A stretch of DNA of 64,000 bases from contig OU612065.1 in the NCBI GenBank assembly GCA_914767715.1, positions 1,674,001 through 1,738,000 on the forward strand. Reading direction: 5' to 3'. The stretch is from Membranipora membranacea (lineage: Eukaryota; Bryozoa; Gymnolaemata; Cheilostomatida; Membraniporidae). Of this stretch, positions 11,302 through 35,900 are shown piece after piece (position 1 is the first letter of the stretch; each line of letters starts with the position of its first letter). The notes beneath the pieces were generated by a model. It was given only the letters and a program-made list of their open reading frames with translations, ran no database searches and was not told where the DNA came from. The position numbers and the translations under genes were made by a program.

Positions 11302-13896
11302 ATGGGCAGAGCAAATCAAATACTATATTTATTTCTGAGGAGGACTGCATTTGAAAGACAGTCTACTAGTAGATGTGTACACCCATTCATTGAGCAAAAG
11401 GTAATAAATGTTTATGATAATTCCTGCTGGCACTAGAAATATTTTTCATTCCCCAGTCTTGGAACTCAAGTTCCTGTTAAACTCAGTTTGCCTTATCTTT
11501 AGTGTACTATTCAGATCTTTATCTCAAAATTTATTAGTTGTGTAATATGCTAATACAAATTTGCTTTTTCATCGTTTTAGGCCCTTGTATCAATGTTCCA
11601 ATCATCGTCCTGCATCCACACTTCCTCTGCACAACAAAAAGATGATAGTACCGAGTCATTTCTTGATAGCCTGTGGAGACCCTCACAGACCCAAAAAATC
11701 CTTCATGGATTGAACACATTGTCTCAAAAGGAGTTGGAAACAAAGCTTAAAATAAGTAGAACTTTATCAGAGAAGATATTGAGCACAAGACCATTTGATA
11801 CCATTGGCCAGGTAAGTCCCTCACTAAAATTAAATCAGACTCCTTAGATGGGTTCTCGTCTGAAATTGTGAGTATCCCTCTTGATCCCTCTCCGACTTAA
11901 AATTTTGTAAGGTTTAGGTGTTTGTAAGTTTTTCAGACCAAAGCATTTTATAGTCAAGCCCCTAGTACAGCTGAACGATTTTGATAACGAGTAAATTCTA
12001 AGTGCTTCTGGGAAAATTTTGGTAAATGAATTTAGTTATTGAACAATTTTTCTTGACAATGATCTTATCTATTTCAATTTATGTGGAAAAAAATCTGAGG
12101 TAAAAATATATAAAGGTTGAAGCTTATTGGGCTTGTACATTACATACCCCGCGTTATCATCATAAACGAGCAAGGAGGACAATTTCGAACACTGTACATA
12201 GTTTTTACCCAGAAGTGCCATGAATTTTTTCATCATAAAAATAACTAGCAGGATTAGCTGCCAGACTATATATTGCTTTGGGTAGTCTCAAATTGCAGAT
12301 TTTTTATTCTTGATTATTTAAGAAATGTTTATTATGAACCACTGTTATTTACTTTGCGGGAAATGTTCTGATCTGGGAGTTTGTTTCTCCAAAACTTGCT
12401 GCTCTTATGCTGTTACAAGTGCTCTACATGCTTTTTATGAAGAAGATGAGACAACTCCGCTCGTTTCCACCAGTGACCCGAGTTTTCTATTCCCATCATT
12501 AATAGATTATGGATATGCCTCGAGTGAATGTAATATCTCTCGAAAAACTGTGTAGAAATGTACTCAAACTGAAGGCACCAAAGGAAGGAGATCAAGAAAA
12601 GGGCAAGCCCAAACATACTCTTCTATCTCATGCCGTATCCCCGGAAGTTGCTCAATCCACAAAACACATCACAGTGTTAGGTATAGTTTTATTGACTCAT
12701 CTCATATTCTTCACCTAGATCCAGTTTGATCCAATTTTTCAGCTTTTGATGACATGTTGCCTTTGTAGGCATATCAAACTTTATCTAGTATTATCCTGTG
12801 TAATGCTAATTCTTTCCTTCATCAATCTGAACTCCGGTTAACGACTATAAACAACTAACAATGCATTGGTCAAGAATAGGCCTGTCATGGGCATATGTTC
12901 AATAAAAACCAGCTAGGGTGAATATGCTGTCACCAAGTCATATGTTAGCTCAAGTGTTATAAATCAGCATGACTTTGTTGATCTTTTCTATCAGATCTTG
13001 GTGCGGAGTGGACCACATATCTCACAATGTCTGATGATTTCCAACTTGGGAAGTACAGATTTCAGAAGTGTGATATTTCTCCCAATGCCAACCATGTAGA
13101 AATAGTGAATAAGGTTTGAGTATTTTCTTATTGCGATCTATTATCTATATCACAATGTTCTTAAGATACAATGCACTCATATTCAATTCAACCGTAATAA
13201 CACAAAACATTGGTCCCATCTGCAAATCTTAATCCACTTACAATGTCACATAACTCAGATATTGTTATATTAGTTGGACCTTGAAATTAATGGTGTTGTT
13301 TTGAATATCGAGCCGTTTGTTTCAAAACAATTCCTCAACATTATCAATGACTATAGATTGTTTTATCCCAGTTTTTTGCGTTGACTGTAGTATGTGTATA
13401 TTTTCAGATGAGAGAGGTGGTCGATTGGGCACAATTAGGTGACGTTATATTAATTATAAGTCCACATTACAGACCATCAAAACAGAAACCTAATAAGCAC
13501 ATACTTTCAAACAGGCCTGACACATTACACTACACATTCCTCGGCATGATGAGCTCATGTTCAGACGTATCCAAAATATTTACCATTAAAGAGAGACACG
13601 TAGCTTCCGAGTTTGAGTTGTATATAGGCAATAGCATAACGTCGCCAGAAAACGTAATCAGAAAACTACTGGAGGATAAGAACTGGAATGGACATAATCT
13701 GACAGACACCCGATCATTTGAGATGGAGAGGAACGATAGAGCTGGTACGCAGGTGCAAAGGACGCTTGATATGCTATTCCTGACTAATTTATACTTCATA
13801 GACAAGTTTCTGCTACCTGTTAGAGCCAGGGAGCAACTCATGAGGACACAACTTCAAGGGGACATTATTGCTCCTGAGTCATCATCATCATCATAA
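11302..13896 (+). CDS. TEFM: Mitochondrial transcription elongation factor TEFM
   Basis: Makes mitochondrial RNA polymerase processive so that it passes the conserved sequence block and produces full-length transcripts. Acts in the matrix. Five exons with consistent phases: 11302-11400, 11581-11811, 12506-12680, 12995-13113, 13408-13896, giving 370 residues against about 360 in human. The first exon encodes an Arg/Ser-rich start without acidic residues (MGRANQILYLFLRRTAF), as expected of a mitochondrial presequence. Exons 2-3 encode a helix-hairpin-helix region (LNTLSQKELETKLKIS, ILSTRPFDTIGQ). The rest is the RNase H-like fold, with the diagnostic block SEFELYIGNSITSPENV and a C-terminal helix rich in Leu and Phe. 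Identification is by remembered similarity to animal TEFM, at moderate identity. The protein ends in a serine run encoded by TCA repeats. Convergent with SMC3. Confidence 0.8.
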
Positions 13897-14417
13897 TGTA
13901 TTCATTAGATGAATTAATGATGTTTATTTTTAGTCTGGGTTGACTTATTTATTGATGCTACCAGTTTATATACAGAAACATAGTGATAAAAATCAACCAT
14001 GTAATCACTTAGCATCTGGTATTACACTAGAGCTGGCGTATAAAATGAAAACGTTATAAACAAAATGCTTCAAGCTACAAATCTAACAGTAATTACAACA
14101 GTACAATAATGCAGAACAGAGTAATGAAAATTGTACCAAAATTCATGACTTGTAAAGAACAAGACATGCTGATTTTCTATTTCTGCAAAAAAACCTGACG
14201 AACGCAAATACTTGTGACCATGTTCAAATATTAGAGCATCTCAATTTATCACCTTACATCTACCTGACATTTTAATTTATTAGAAGTTGGTGTATACAAA
14301 GAGTATCAGAGGGAGTGAGACTAATGCTCAGTAAATATTTGGGTACTCTAATCAAGAAGCTGCACATATAAAGTAAAAAATATTATAAATATACATATTA
14401 TTAGTGTTAGAAGTAGT
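13897..14417. other. TEFM-SMC3 convergent intergenic region
   Basis: 521 bp between the two stop codons, holding both 3' untranslated regions. Minus-strand AATAAA hexamers (read as TTTATT on plus) occur at 13923-13928 and 13948-13953. If used, they would extend the SMC3 transcript to just short of the TEFM stop and overlap the TEFM 3' end. Confidence 0.45.
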
Positions 14418-25950
<11,533 letters not shown>

Positions 25951-25956
25951 CTTCCT

Positions 25957-26020
25957 AGGTCAAGCTGAATGGACTAATCAGATGACATTTGTCATCTGAT
26001 TAGTCCATTCAGCTTGACCT
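25957..26020. repeat. Perfect 31-bp hairpin with 2-base loop
   Basis: Arm 25957-25987 is the exact reverse complement of 25990-26020, separated only by TT. It lies 133 bp upstream of the ETFB start codon. Perfect arms imply a recent origin or strong conservation. The 2-base loop is too short for a normal microRNA precursor. Confidence 0.95.
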
Positions 26021-26152
26021 TTGATTCTCCTTGACCATCATTAAACATTACATATACCAATACTGCTGGGGCCTGGCAATTTGCAAAACTTGGCTCAAAC
26101 AACTGTTAAACTCAGACTCTTTCACCTATTTATTCCAGCTAACAAATTAACA

Positions 26153-26914
26153 ATGGCCAGAGTACTTGTTGGATGCAAAAGAGTGATAGATTATGCTGTG
26201 AAGGTGAGAGTGAAGCCTGATAAAAGTGGAGTAGTCAAGCAGAATGTCAAACACAGCTTAAACCCATTTGATGAGATTGCTGTGGAAGAGGCTGTGAGAA
26301 TGAAGGAGGAAAAGCTAGCCTCTGAGATCATAGCAATATCCTGTGGGCCTAGCCAGTGTCAAGAACCTCTGAGGACTGCCCTGGCTATGGGTGCTGACAA
26401 AGCTATTCATGTAGAGATTCCAGATAAAGAATATGAAGGTATGACATCACTCCATGTTTCCAAACTTTTGGCCAAGGCTGCACAGGAAGAAAAAGTTGAC
26501 CTTGTTATTGTGGGTAAACAATCTATTGATGATGATAGTGCTCAAACCGCACAAATGACTGCTGCACTGCTCGACTGGCCGCAAGCTACATTCATATCCA
26601 AAATTGAAAAGGCTGAAGACATTCTCAAGATTACCCGTGAGATAGATGGAGGCCTGGAAAATATTACCTCTAAGATTCCTGCTGTGCTCTCTGCCGATCT
26701 GCGACTTAACGAGCCTAGATATGCAACCCTTCCAAACATAATGAAAGCCAAAAAGAAACCAATGACCAAGAAGAAGGCAGAAGACTATGGTGTTGATCTC
26801 GCTCCTCGATTTGATGTGTTGAGTGTCGTCGATCCGCCTGTCCGAGAAGCTGGTGTCAAGGTGGAATCTGTTGATGACCTTATTGATAAGCTCAAAGGTG
26901 CTGGGGTTGTATGA
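26153..26914 (+). CDS. ETFB: Electron transfer flavoprotein beta subunit
   Basis: Mitochondrial-matrix partner of ETFA. The heterodimer takes electrons from acyl-CoA dehydrogenases and passes them to ETF-ubiquinone oxidoreductase; the beta chain binds AMP. 253 residues versus 255 in human, full-length similarity. Start chosen at [20 protein letters not shown] because this matches the family N-terminus. An upstream in-frame ATG at 26081 would add 24 unconserved residues, and TTATTCCAG at 26130-26138 looks like an acceptor of a 5' untranslated intron. Visible blocks: [13 protein letters not shown], the nucleotide-binding [11 protein letters not shown] and [10 protein letters not shown], and the conserved [20 protein letters not shown], which holds the dehydrogenase recognition loop and the lysines methylated in mammals. 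Notably, the coding region is uninterrupted while its neighbours have 5-26 exons. Polyadenylation signal at 27044. Confidence 0.97.
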   Translation: MARVLVGCKRVIDYAVKVRVKPDKSGVVKQNVKHSLNPFDEIAVEEAVRMKEEKLASEIIAISCGPSQCQEPLRTALAMGADKAIHVEIPDKEYEGMTSLHVSKLLAKAAQEEKVDLVIVGKQSIDDDSAQTAQMTAALLDWPQATFISKIEKAEDILKITREIDGGLENITSKIPAVLSADLRLNEPRYATLPNIMKAKKKPMTKKKAEDYGVDLAPRFDVLSVVDPPVREAGVKVESVDDLIDKLKGAGVV

Positions 26915-27043
26915 AGACTGCACATATACTATCGAATCATCTCCAAATCAAAACATTTTAGCAAATTGTTATGATTTTGTTTTGATAATCGAGTACATGT
27001 TTGATTCCAATTGGTAGACTTTTCAGACTCTTGTCAAGCACCC

Positions 27044-27049
27044 AATAAA
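27044..27049 (+). promoter_or_regulatory. Polyadenylation signal AATAAA for ETFB
   Basis: A hexamer 130 bp after the ETFB stop codon on the same strand. Confidence 0.6.
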
Positions 27050-30000
27050 TGAAGCGAAGACCAAATAATATTACAACGGTCCTTGCTGTCTACCTCAGAG
27101 TTTTTTACATTCATTACCTGAGCATATCTTACCCTGACCAATGAACTGAGTATAGTTCATTGCCCTGACACAGGTTTATAAGCGCATTATTTGTTTATCT
27201 TTTAAAATAAGGAATCAAACTACCATATGCATCTGATGGTACTTAGTCTGCAAACTTTCCGTGTGGCCCAATAAAGTGGTGCTCACGCAACTCGGGACCG
27301 ATGAATGTTGTTTGACATATACTTCTAGACTTGATGTGATGGCCATATTATTGTTAACCAGAATTGATGATAGCGCTAAAACTTATTGTGAGCTGCATTA
27401 TAATGCTTGAATCACACGTATATTTGCAAAAGACATTCATGGGAGCAACATGTTGTTCCTTGAAGCACATCCGGTTTGGTTTCCAGCCTACATAAATCAG
27501 TAATGGATGCATGAAAAATGTATCTTGTGAAGCAGGACTGTTGGTAGGGAACCAGTTATGTTTAAGTTATCCGATAATTGTGAGCTTTCTATTACAGTAA
27601 TATTTCTGCCATCGACTCTGTTCAATTAATTCACCATCTTCAGCGGTTCATTGTTGAAACTGGACATATCGCAGCTTACACTCACATTTGGTAGGGTAGG
27701 TCAACTCTCGGAAGTAACACCATGTGTATTACATATGGATGTGTATTACATATGAATGACTGCATGTTCCTTCTTGGTTTAACAACTTAGCAATGGCAGA
27801 CCCTTACCAGGAACATAGCCTTGACCTGGCTTAAAATCAAATCAGACAAACTGAAGTGTCTCAAGGCTTGTGTAAATGACTCGCAGTAATCATTGCTGTC
27901 ACATGGCCAATAGGTTCTAGTTTTCTTTGAACAAAAACCCAATGGCTACATGACATTAGTCAGACAAGGGCATGTTGCCACAATCACATCAAAATTCAAT
28001 TTTCTCGTCCAGCTTGACAGATCTTAACCAAAATTAAATATAATCTAAGGATAGTTTGTCTTGTTCAGTATCATGCTGCAGGATGGTACAACAAACTCAA
28101 GAACAAGAACCTGTCAAAATAGCACAGCAATTGAGAATCCTAAGATTTGTGAACAAGTAGTGAAGTTGTAGAAATTTGTTACTTTTGTATACAATTCCAT
28201 ATCATGGCTATGGTTAATTATCCATCAAAGTAATCTGTCCATGAGCCTTCTTTCAGAGCGCCCTTAGAGAATAATGCGTAATCACAAGCAGGTTGCTCCC
28301 ATGACTTCTCACATTTGAAGGCAGATATGACAGAGGAAGGTGACTGACTGGTCCAGAAGTCTTGATTTGAGATAAAGACAGGTTTGAGGTTGAATAATAT
28401 AATATTACATAATATAGCTGCTATGAAGCGATAGATACCGAGATAAAATAATCAGTACAGATACAGACTGGTGGACTTTTCGCTATTTCTGAAAAAATGT
28501 TATCGAGCCAAAAATGATTAAAACAGGTGAATTTTTGCTAAAAAGAAAATAAACTTGAGCCGCACAGCAGGACACCTATGAAATCATAACATGAAGTAAA
28601 CGGTACTTTGCTGAGGAGCATGAGCAACTCAGCCTCCACATATCAGTCCATTATAAGTGTTCCACTGTCATGCCTAGTTTGCTACTGAGTTCTATTCACA
28701 TGACTACAAAAGTTGGGCCCATCAATGAGGAATGATAAACAGCGGACACAAATAGTAGTGATCAATAATATAACTTAAGATGCAGGTTGCAGAAGCCCCT
28801 AAATTTGAATAAAACCTGATATTAATACAAACATCGTAGCTCCGGCTTTACCAATGACTAGTAACAGTAATCTTCACATAACCAAGGCGACATAAGCACA
28901 AATTACTTCAACAAGTTTAAACAGAGCACTGGCACTTCCATAGTTTTGTAGAGCTGAGTAGTGAATCATTCCATGCATCTACCCAATTACTGATATCAAC
29001 AAGGAAGATTATAGCATCACATATTAAGAACATATCTCTACTTTGATAGCTATATATGGCAAGCCAGCTTATCTATGCAATATTATGTCACAAGTACTTT
29101 TGTTGGTCAAGTGCGCACCAGCACCAAGTCCTGCAACATTGGAGTGGTTGCTTCTAAAGTGCCTCTGCAAATTGGCTCATTTGACTGGAGATAGTGAACT
29201 TTTAGCTGACATGTTTTGCTTCAGATGTCATAGCAACAAAAACAATGCAATTAGGGTTTTTTCTTTTTTTTATATTTTTTGTAATAAATAGCGACAAAAA
29301 TTGAAAAGGTGATTTGCATTATGAGTTTTGAGAGAGTGATAAAAACCATAGATTGTGTGGACTGCACTATAACCAGATAGCCATCCGTCTTCTAAAGACA
29401 ACTTGGAATAGTCTAAAACAGACCTGTGGACTTCTAAGCAAAACGATAGTCACTAACAAAAAGAGAAAACATGCTTAACAAAAATATCTTCATTGCAACA
29501 TTAATAATAATTTAATGACACACATAATTCATCTCATTTATGGCCGGAGAGTAACATGGGACAAATTCCTCCCCCTAGCCGCCCTGAATTAATAATTTAT
29601 GTCAACAAAATAAACTTCAACACAATACGCTCAACATCTAAATTAGTAGAATTTTTTAATAAATTATTAAATTAAAGAATTAAAACCATATCACTTTTAG
29701 AAGTAGTTTCCCAGGTTTGCACAAATGGGACATAAAAGCTGTTTAAAACTGCCGAATTCCACATATAATCACATTCCATCACTGCCTTGATTGGTTTTAC
29801 CACACTTGTACACATAATGCATAATACAGGCTGTTACCATAGTGGGCCCCACCATAATACAGGCTGTTACCATAGTGAGCCCCTCCACAATACAAGCTGT
29901 TGCCATAGTGGGCCCCACAGGCTGTTACCATAGTGGGCCCCACCATAAGCTTCGCCAAAGAAGGTGAATAAATAATCACTGCTACATCATTCAGTCAGTA

Positions 30001-30188
30001 GGACAAGGATAGGCATAGACTCATAGCTTGTGTTTTATAGAATTTTTTCTTGTCCGGCTCTCTTTGAGCTTGGGTATATTACATTATTTTGAACACTGTA
30101 GGGATCTGATATATATTACAAGTAGATATTCCCGAGTTATCACTGCTGATATTATACACATACTGCATGAGATCAGATTTAGTAGGTA
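27050..30188. other. Intergenic region without recognised genes
   Basis: About 3.1 kb between ETFB and the MXD-like gene, AT-rich. Apart from the tandem repeat at 29821-29945, I find no exon with convincing borders, no RNA gene and no element with paired ends. Confidence 0.5.
29821..29945. repeat. 33-bp tandem repeat, about four copies
   Basis: Units of about 33 bp, each containing GCTGTTACCATAGTGGGCCC, start near 29821, 29854 and 29887, with a shortened fourth. Read on the minus strand, one frame is open through the array and gives an 11-residue repeat (around AHYGNSLYYGG), but nothing else suggests that it is translated. Confidence 0.9.
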
Positions 30189-33100
30189 CTATAGGGAATC
30201 CATGAGAGAGAGTTTCTTGGTAGTTACAACCATTCCACCATCACTCCCCGAGGTAGATGAGTCGTCGCTGTCTGAGTTAATAATATCCACATCGTCTGCA
30301 ATGAAAGGAAAGAAATTGTGATGATATGATGCACAGGAAAACAGTGATGCGTGAGCATTGAATGTAGTACATTGTGTGTCATGTTAAAGGGTCGTTTTAC
30401 AGTCAAGTCAGTCAAGTCATGTATCATAGGCAACATTACTGTGTGTTTGTGGGTCACGTAGAGGTGAAATAAGGTGCAATGGTTGCCATGATTGTCATAT
30501 CACTCTGGAGAACTCATCATCTATGAGATCTGGCTTTAATGAGTGAACAATGCATCTGTTAAAGCAGCCATTCTCAAATTCAGCGATGGGATGTTTGAGT
30601 GGTGTAGACAATCATAAAAAGTAGTTTGTATTTATTCACACAGGGGTTATTAGTTTTTGTTTCATATTGATTAGCCTTGAGAATGAGTGTAAGCTTGCAT
30701 CGCTCAGTACTAGTACTATAGCATGCATTCATTTATAATTCTCCTTTGGTTCTCTCGCATAATAGAGTTTCTAAGCATATTGCTAATATTGATTTTAGTC
30801 GCCATGTTTGTTGGGACGCTAAGGCATGGCTAGCACATGTGTTAGATTCTTTGTCAACGCCTTGCAGTGGACTGTTATCTATCAAGTATGATCTCACTGG
30901 TAACAAAGCCCAGATTTGTGGCCCGTAGCAATGCAATTTGAGATAAGAGGGCACTGATAAAATTATCGGCTCCACAGATTTGCTCGGGTCCTAGCTGTGG
31001 TCACTCAATCTGAGAGCCATTTCATGCATGACACTGAACCCATTCATCATTAAACCAACGACCTAATTATGCTCAAAGAAAACTAGTCATTAGACTTCAT
31101 AACTCCACAGGAATATAGAAAAACAGTAATTACCCATCTACCAAGGGTCATTTAGGACCTACAACGGTCCCTCACAGTAATGACCACATGATTGTGTACC
31201 AGTGGTCTCAAAGAGCAATGCTAAACTAGACCGCTACTAAGTATTACAGGCAGTTGTTTGACTACGCATACAAGTTTGGGTACAAGTTGGATGACCCTAA
31301 CCTACTCGGTCTAATAATAGCGTAATCATGACCTCGAGTTCTCACACTATTTTGAAACGAAACTGATAAGTCACAAGACCAGAGAGAATATCTAAGTACA
31401 CTGCCTCCTTCATGCTTTTGTTGTGATTCACTCAGAATGTCAACAAACTCATCTTGTATCTATTTGACTGCCAATTATGAGCAGGCATTGGTTGTAGTCA
31501 CCAATCAAAAGATGTTTTAATCTTGACAGAAATAACAACCCTGGATCCTGATGATAACTTGTGGTTGCCGAGGCTATTTTCAAGCTCTTGCCAAACTGTG
31601 ATTTACATGAACACTGTATGCCTGAGCAGAGGTGTTGATACATATTGAGCATCACCTCAATTAAACCTATGTGTGTTTGGCAGCGTTTATGACAGGAGTT
31701 AAGACCATCAGACCCTCAGCGCATATGGTTGCACGAGCTGATCAATGGTGTTTTCATACATCGTTCCATTTTCAAATAACACAAGCATGACTTATTCTCC
31801 CACACAAAAAAGCTGTAGGGTAACTACTGAAGAATACCAACTGACCATACTTAGTGCATAATTCAATCAGAATTCGGGCTTGGGTACTCAAATTGTTTCC
31901 TTTGTATGCTCTGCTTCACTCCATAATTACGTTTCTCCTAATTAAAATGCACACCCAAAGAGGCATCTAAATAGATAAGCCCTGGTTTTTCTGAGACCCT
32001 ACTTACATTGTAATTTGAAAGTGTACTGATTACAACAACTGAAATAGGCCAAATAATTGGCTCACAGGTGCCCATATCCAGACCCTAATATCATTTACAT
32101 AATTATGTTTCATTTTTCCTGCTTATCTATAAGTGGGATGTGACAGTTTATAGAAATACTGGGAAAGAAAAACTCACCATTGTCGTCATTTGACGTAGAC
32201 GCAGTGGATGATGTAGATATAGTGGAGCTGCTACATTCACTGATTGTCCTCTCGTTCCTTGAGTTTCTGTATGACATCGACTTTAGCATCTCATATCGAT
32301 GCTTCAACCTCATTTTGTCCTGAACCAACTGATCTTTTATAGTTTTTTGCTTCCTTTCTTTTTCTTCTAAAGCCTGCTCGATAAAATGTGATAGGCCTAC
32401 AGTGATTTATATAGTAATAAACATGTGAAACCATTAGAAAGTATTTTTAAACCACTATCAATCTTAATTGACGCAATGAGGTTAGGGCTGATTGATGGGT
32501 AATCGGCCTATCATTGGTGTCACCAAGCTACCAGCTAGTCTGTCAGGCTCCTGTCTTAGTTCATTGTCTAGTCATGAGAGGAAATAGTTTAGAGAAGTGA
32601 CAGTAGCAAACAAAGGAGTCTGGTGGTTTCCCAACTCAGGAAGTGTTCACCACCATTAACACCTTTTTCAACGAAAGACTCCCAGCAAATGTAAACAAGT
32701 TATAACCACAAATCAGGTAAAGAGCCACAAATATGTATGACCAACATTTAACTGTTCAGTTCATGTTTGATTATATCGTGTCACCATGGAAGTTGCCATT
32801 ACAAACAATGGTTACATTCTAATGTTGATGATACACATCTAATGCTGATAATGCATACACTTGACTGGTTATTGACATACTTTTTCTCAAGGCTAACCTA
32901 AGCTGCAGATATTTTGCTACTCGTGTGGCTATTAACCTCCAGCGATTATTCACCTCCTCCACCATGGACCATTGAACTGTCAATGACTGATCAGAGTAGT
33001 TCACTAATGAGAAATTACACTGAGCTACCCAGCTACAAGCGTTCATTGCTTCTTCAGCCCTAGTAGTGATTGCTCAGATTCTTCTCAGAGCAATGAGCCC

Positions 33101-34944
33101 ATGCTGAGATTGTTACACTATATTACTGGCCTGATGACAGACTACTAGCTGATCATATCAGCTCATCTATATTCAATGAATATGCTAATAGCTATTGAGA
33201 TTCATGATTGTAGGAAAGAGTTAACTGGTATGATCTTTACCCTTATGAATGCTTTGGCTTTAGTTAGCAATCCTAGGGTAGTATGCCTCGATGATTCAGA
33301 GCCAACTGGCACGATATCTTTTAATCTCTCCAGGCAGTGTCTAAGGTGAGCTCTCCTACAATCAAGAGTAATCGCTATAATTACAATCGACAACACACAC
33401 AAAGTCTATTCTTACATCTCTCTGTATTATGGCTTGCTTTGCTGGCTGTGCTATGGGAGCTTTTTGTCAAACAAAGCGCAGCCAATCAGTCAACAGAACC
33501 ACAACTATGCAAACCAACCAGGTGCCAATAAAATGGAGGGAAAAACTTCAATTAACTATCTTTGTCAAGCATCATTCTAACATAATACCATTTGTTGTAA
33601 TGCAAATATGTAAACAAGTTCTATTGACTTGGTAATCCCTTTGAATGTTGAAACAATGGAGCGGGTCTAAGGACTTTCAGCCCATCTGCTCTTCGTGAAA
33701 ATGGTAACAATAGGAGGCTGATCCAACAAAGAAACTACTACCAATCTGGTAAAACAAAAATATAGATATTTGTATATACTAACCTATTTTTTTCCAATTC
33801 ATTGTGAGTTGATCTACAAAAGAGAAGTGAAATTGGTAAATAACGGTGGCAAAATGACTATGATGTTGATGACTCATGCGACTATGATGTTGCTTACGAT
33901 CGACATGACTCATAAATGAAGAGGAAGATTGGGACTCCAACATAGGGGGTTTTCCTGTATGTTGACACTCATTTCGTATCATCTAGAATAATGTGAACCA
34001 CATGATATTCGTTTTGGAAATGTAATATGTTCCCAAAATGAACTGAACAAGTTTAGAGGTAATATGATGCCTCTCTTGCTCAGAGATAACTCTATCACCA
34101 ACTCACCTGGTTCCCTGAGATTTCTTTGCAGTATTTGATGGAGACTTAATGTTTGACAATTCATAATCTTCTGGCATGGGGAGGGTTGAAGCGTAACCAT
34201 GCTCCATTTCTACAAAAAATAAATAGATTTATTAGAAACTGCGAAAAAAACGACTAGTCGCCAAAGGTGTTTTGACCATGAAAGTATGTATGAGCAGAGT
34301 GTTGATGGGCACTGGCGTTTCTGGGTGCTCGCCAGTATTGGTCTACGAACAAAGTTGAACCTGCAAATTTCAATATTGCATGGTCATTGATTACCTATCC
34401 ATTATGGTCATGTAAATCCAATGCTCTAGGGCTTTTGTAACCAATGGCTAAGCACCCATCAGTTGTTATTCTCTAGCTTGGTTGCAAGACCCACATATTC
34501 TTTCTACATTTGTTAACCTAGAAGATACTGTGGCAACTGGGAAATACTAACACTTTCAGTTTCATTCTCATTATTATTACCCAAAAGTCTACAACAAGTT
34601 TTTGTGGCATCCAAAAAACTGTTACTATGATGTGAGCATCAACATCAACAGTGTGTATCAACCCTTGGGAAATGGATGCAATCCACAAGGCAACTTTTGA
34701 TCACTAGTGACAATGGACTATTGATTTAGCTGATTGATAATCTATGCAACAACACCAAATAATGATTAGTTATGATATTATTATAAATACATACATATAT
34801 TAAAAGACAAGTCACTATAGTCACTATTGTATTTATTATTATTATAATGATAACATTACTTTTGGTGTATAGCTCAGTCTCACACTCACCCCTTTCCCTC
34901 CTATCCAGATATTCAGCAGCCTGTAACAGTGTTTCAATGCTCAT
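30189..34944 (-). CDS. MXD/MAD-family bHLH-leucine-zipper repressor
   Basis: MAX-partner transcription repressor that antagonises MYC at E-boxes and recruits SIN3. Six exons, phases consistent: 34944-34890, 34209-34107, 33813-33784, 33355-33241, 32373-32178, 30295-30189; 201 residues (MXD1 has about 220). Residues 2-18 ([17 protein letters not shown]) form the SIN3-interaction amphipathic helix that defines the MXD/MXI group. The basic region [10 protein letters not shown] carries the His-Glu-Arg E-box contacts; helix 1 is [17 protein letters not shown]; loop and helix 2 include [18 protein letters not shown] leucine zipper follows ([10 protein letters not shown] to about MLKSM). The tail is rich in Ser, Thr and Asp, as in MXD1, and ends KKLSLMDSL. 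The 30-base third exon and the 1.9-kb last intron stand out. Which vertebrate paralogue it matches cannot be decided. Confidence 0.92.
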
Positions 34945-35447
34945 TTTGAGTATAAAAGATAAATATGGTAAATAAAAATAAATAAAATATGAGCTTTACA
35001 GGGAGGAGTAATCTAGATGCGTCCTATTTCCTCAAACAAGGTTCCAAAATGCTCATGCAGGAATTCCACGTTGGAGTTCACCTTGCAAACAATACACTGA
35101 TTGGTCAGTTTTCCTTTGTAAATATAGGCCACCCCATATGATTGGATGGGCATTGTAAGACATGACATCATTATAAAATTGACCAATGAGAGATGTGAGT
35201 TTGTTTGTAAACATGACTCAAATTGTCACGTGTATACTGTAGTCAGCTGATCAATATTGGTATCTGTATGACTGGTTAATTTGCCCTGTCTCAATCAGTT
35301 TGGTTGCCATCGGGTACTTACTTACGTGATACTTGTAGATTGATCACTTCTTCTGGTGAAGGTTCCAGCGATGTGTCAGGCTCGTGTAAGGTAAACGTTC
35401 CGAGTCATCAAACATTTGTCATCGTACCATCGCTGCTGGAACCTTAA

Positions 35448-35818
35448 AGGGCAACCAAGGTTTCAAACAACTTCTCATTGATGGCCATTGATTAATAGCA
35501 GATTGCACCTTCTGCATGGGGAAAAAGACAAAATGTAATTCGGATGATTATTCAGGCAGAATTCTTGTGAAACATTTCTTCCATCAGTTACTCAAACTCA
35601 GCTAAAAGAGAATACCACATAGCAGTTTCCTGTTATTATTTAGCCTGTGCTCTATAATTATTACAGCAAAGTCTTGGAACCTCCCCTAAACTGATGTGTC
35701 ACCCAGCTTAGAGTCAGCAACTACTTTGAGTTTTGCATCGCGTATTGCACAAAGCTGATGCTGCCCAGCACATTATTTGCTACCCATTAATACATTGCTG
35801 CGAAACCTTGGTTGCCCT
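35448..35818 (+). mobile_element. TTAA-target inverted-repeat element, copy C
   Basis: A 371-bp non-coding element with termini AGGGCAACCAAGGTTTC and the exact complement, flanked on both sides by TTAA (35444-35447 and 35819-35822). The TTAA duplication is characteristic of piggyBac and Kolobok transposases. It is the same family as the dimer at 54351-55107. It lies a few hundred bases upstream of the MXD-like start codon. Confidence 0.92.
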
Positions 35819-35900
35819 TTAACCTGCCACCGGTGGAACTACAAGTAATGAGCAATCGCAACAAAGATTATTCCAAAGTTTGGCTGTTGAAATAAAGAAG

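Noticed and set aside
25957-26020. Hairpin as a microRNA gene
   Set aside because: A 2-base loop and fully perfect arms do not fit a normal precursor.
26081-26152. 24-residue upstream extension of ETFB as a presequence
   Set aside because: Not conserved; an acceptor-like TTATTCCAG lies inside it, and ETFB usually starts at the MARVLV-type position without a cleaved presequence.
26447-26923. 158-residue minus-strand open frame
   Set aside because: Antisense shadow of ETFB.
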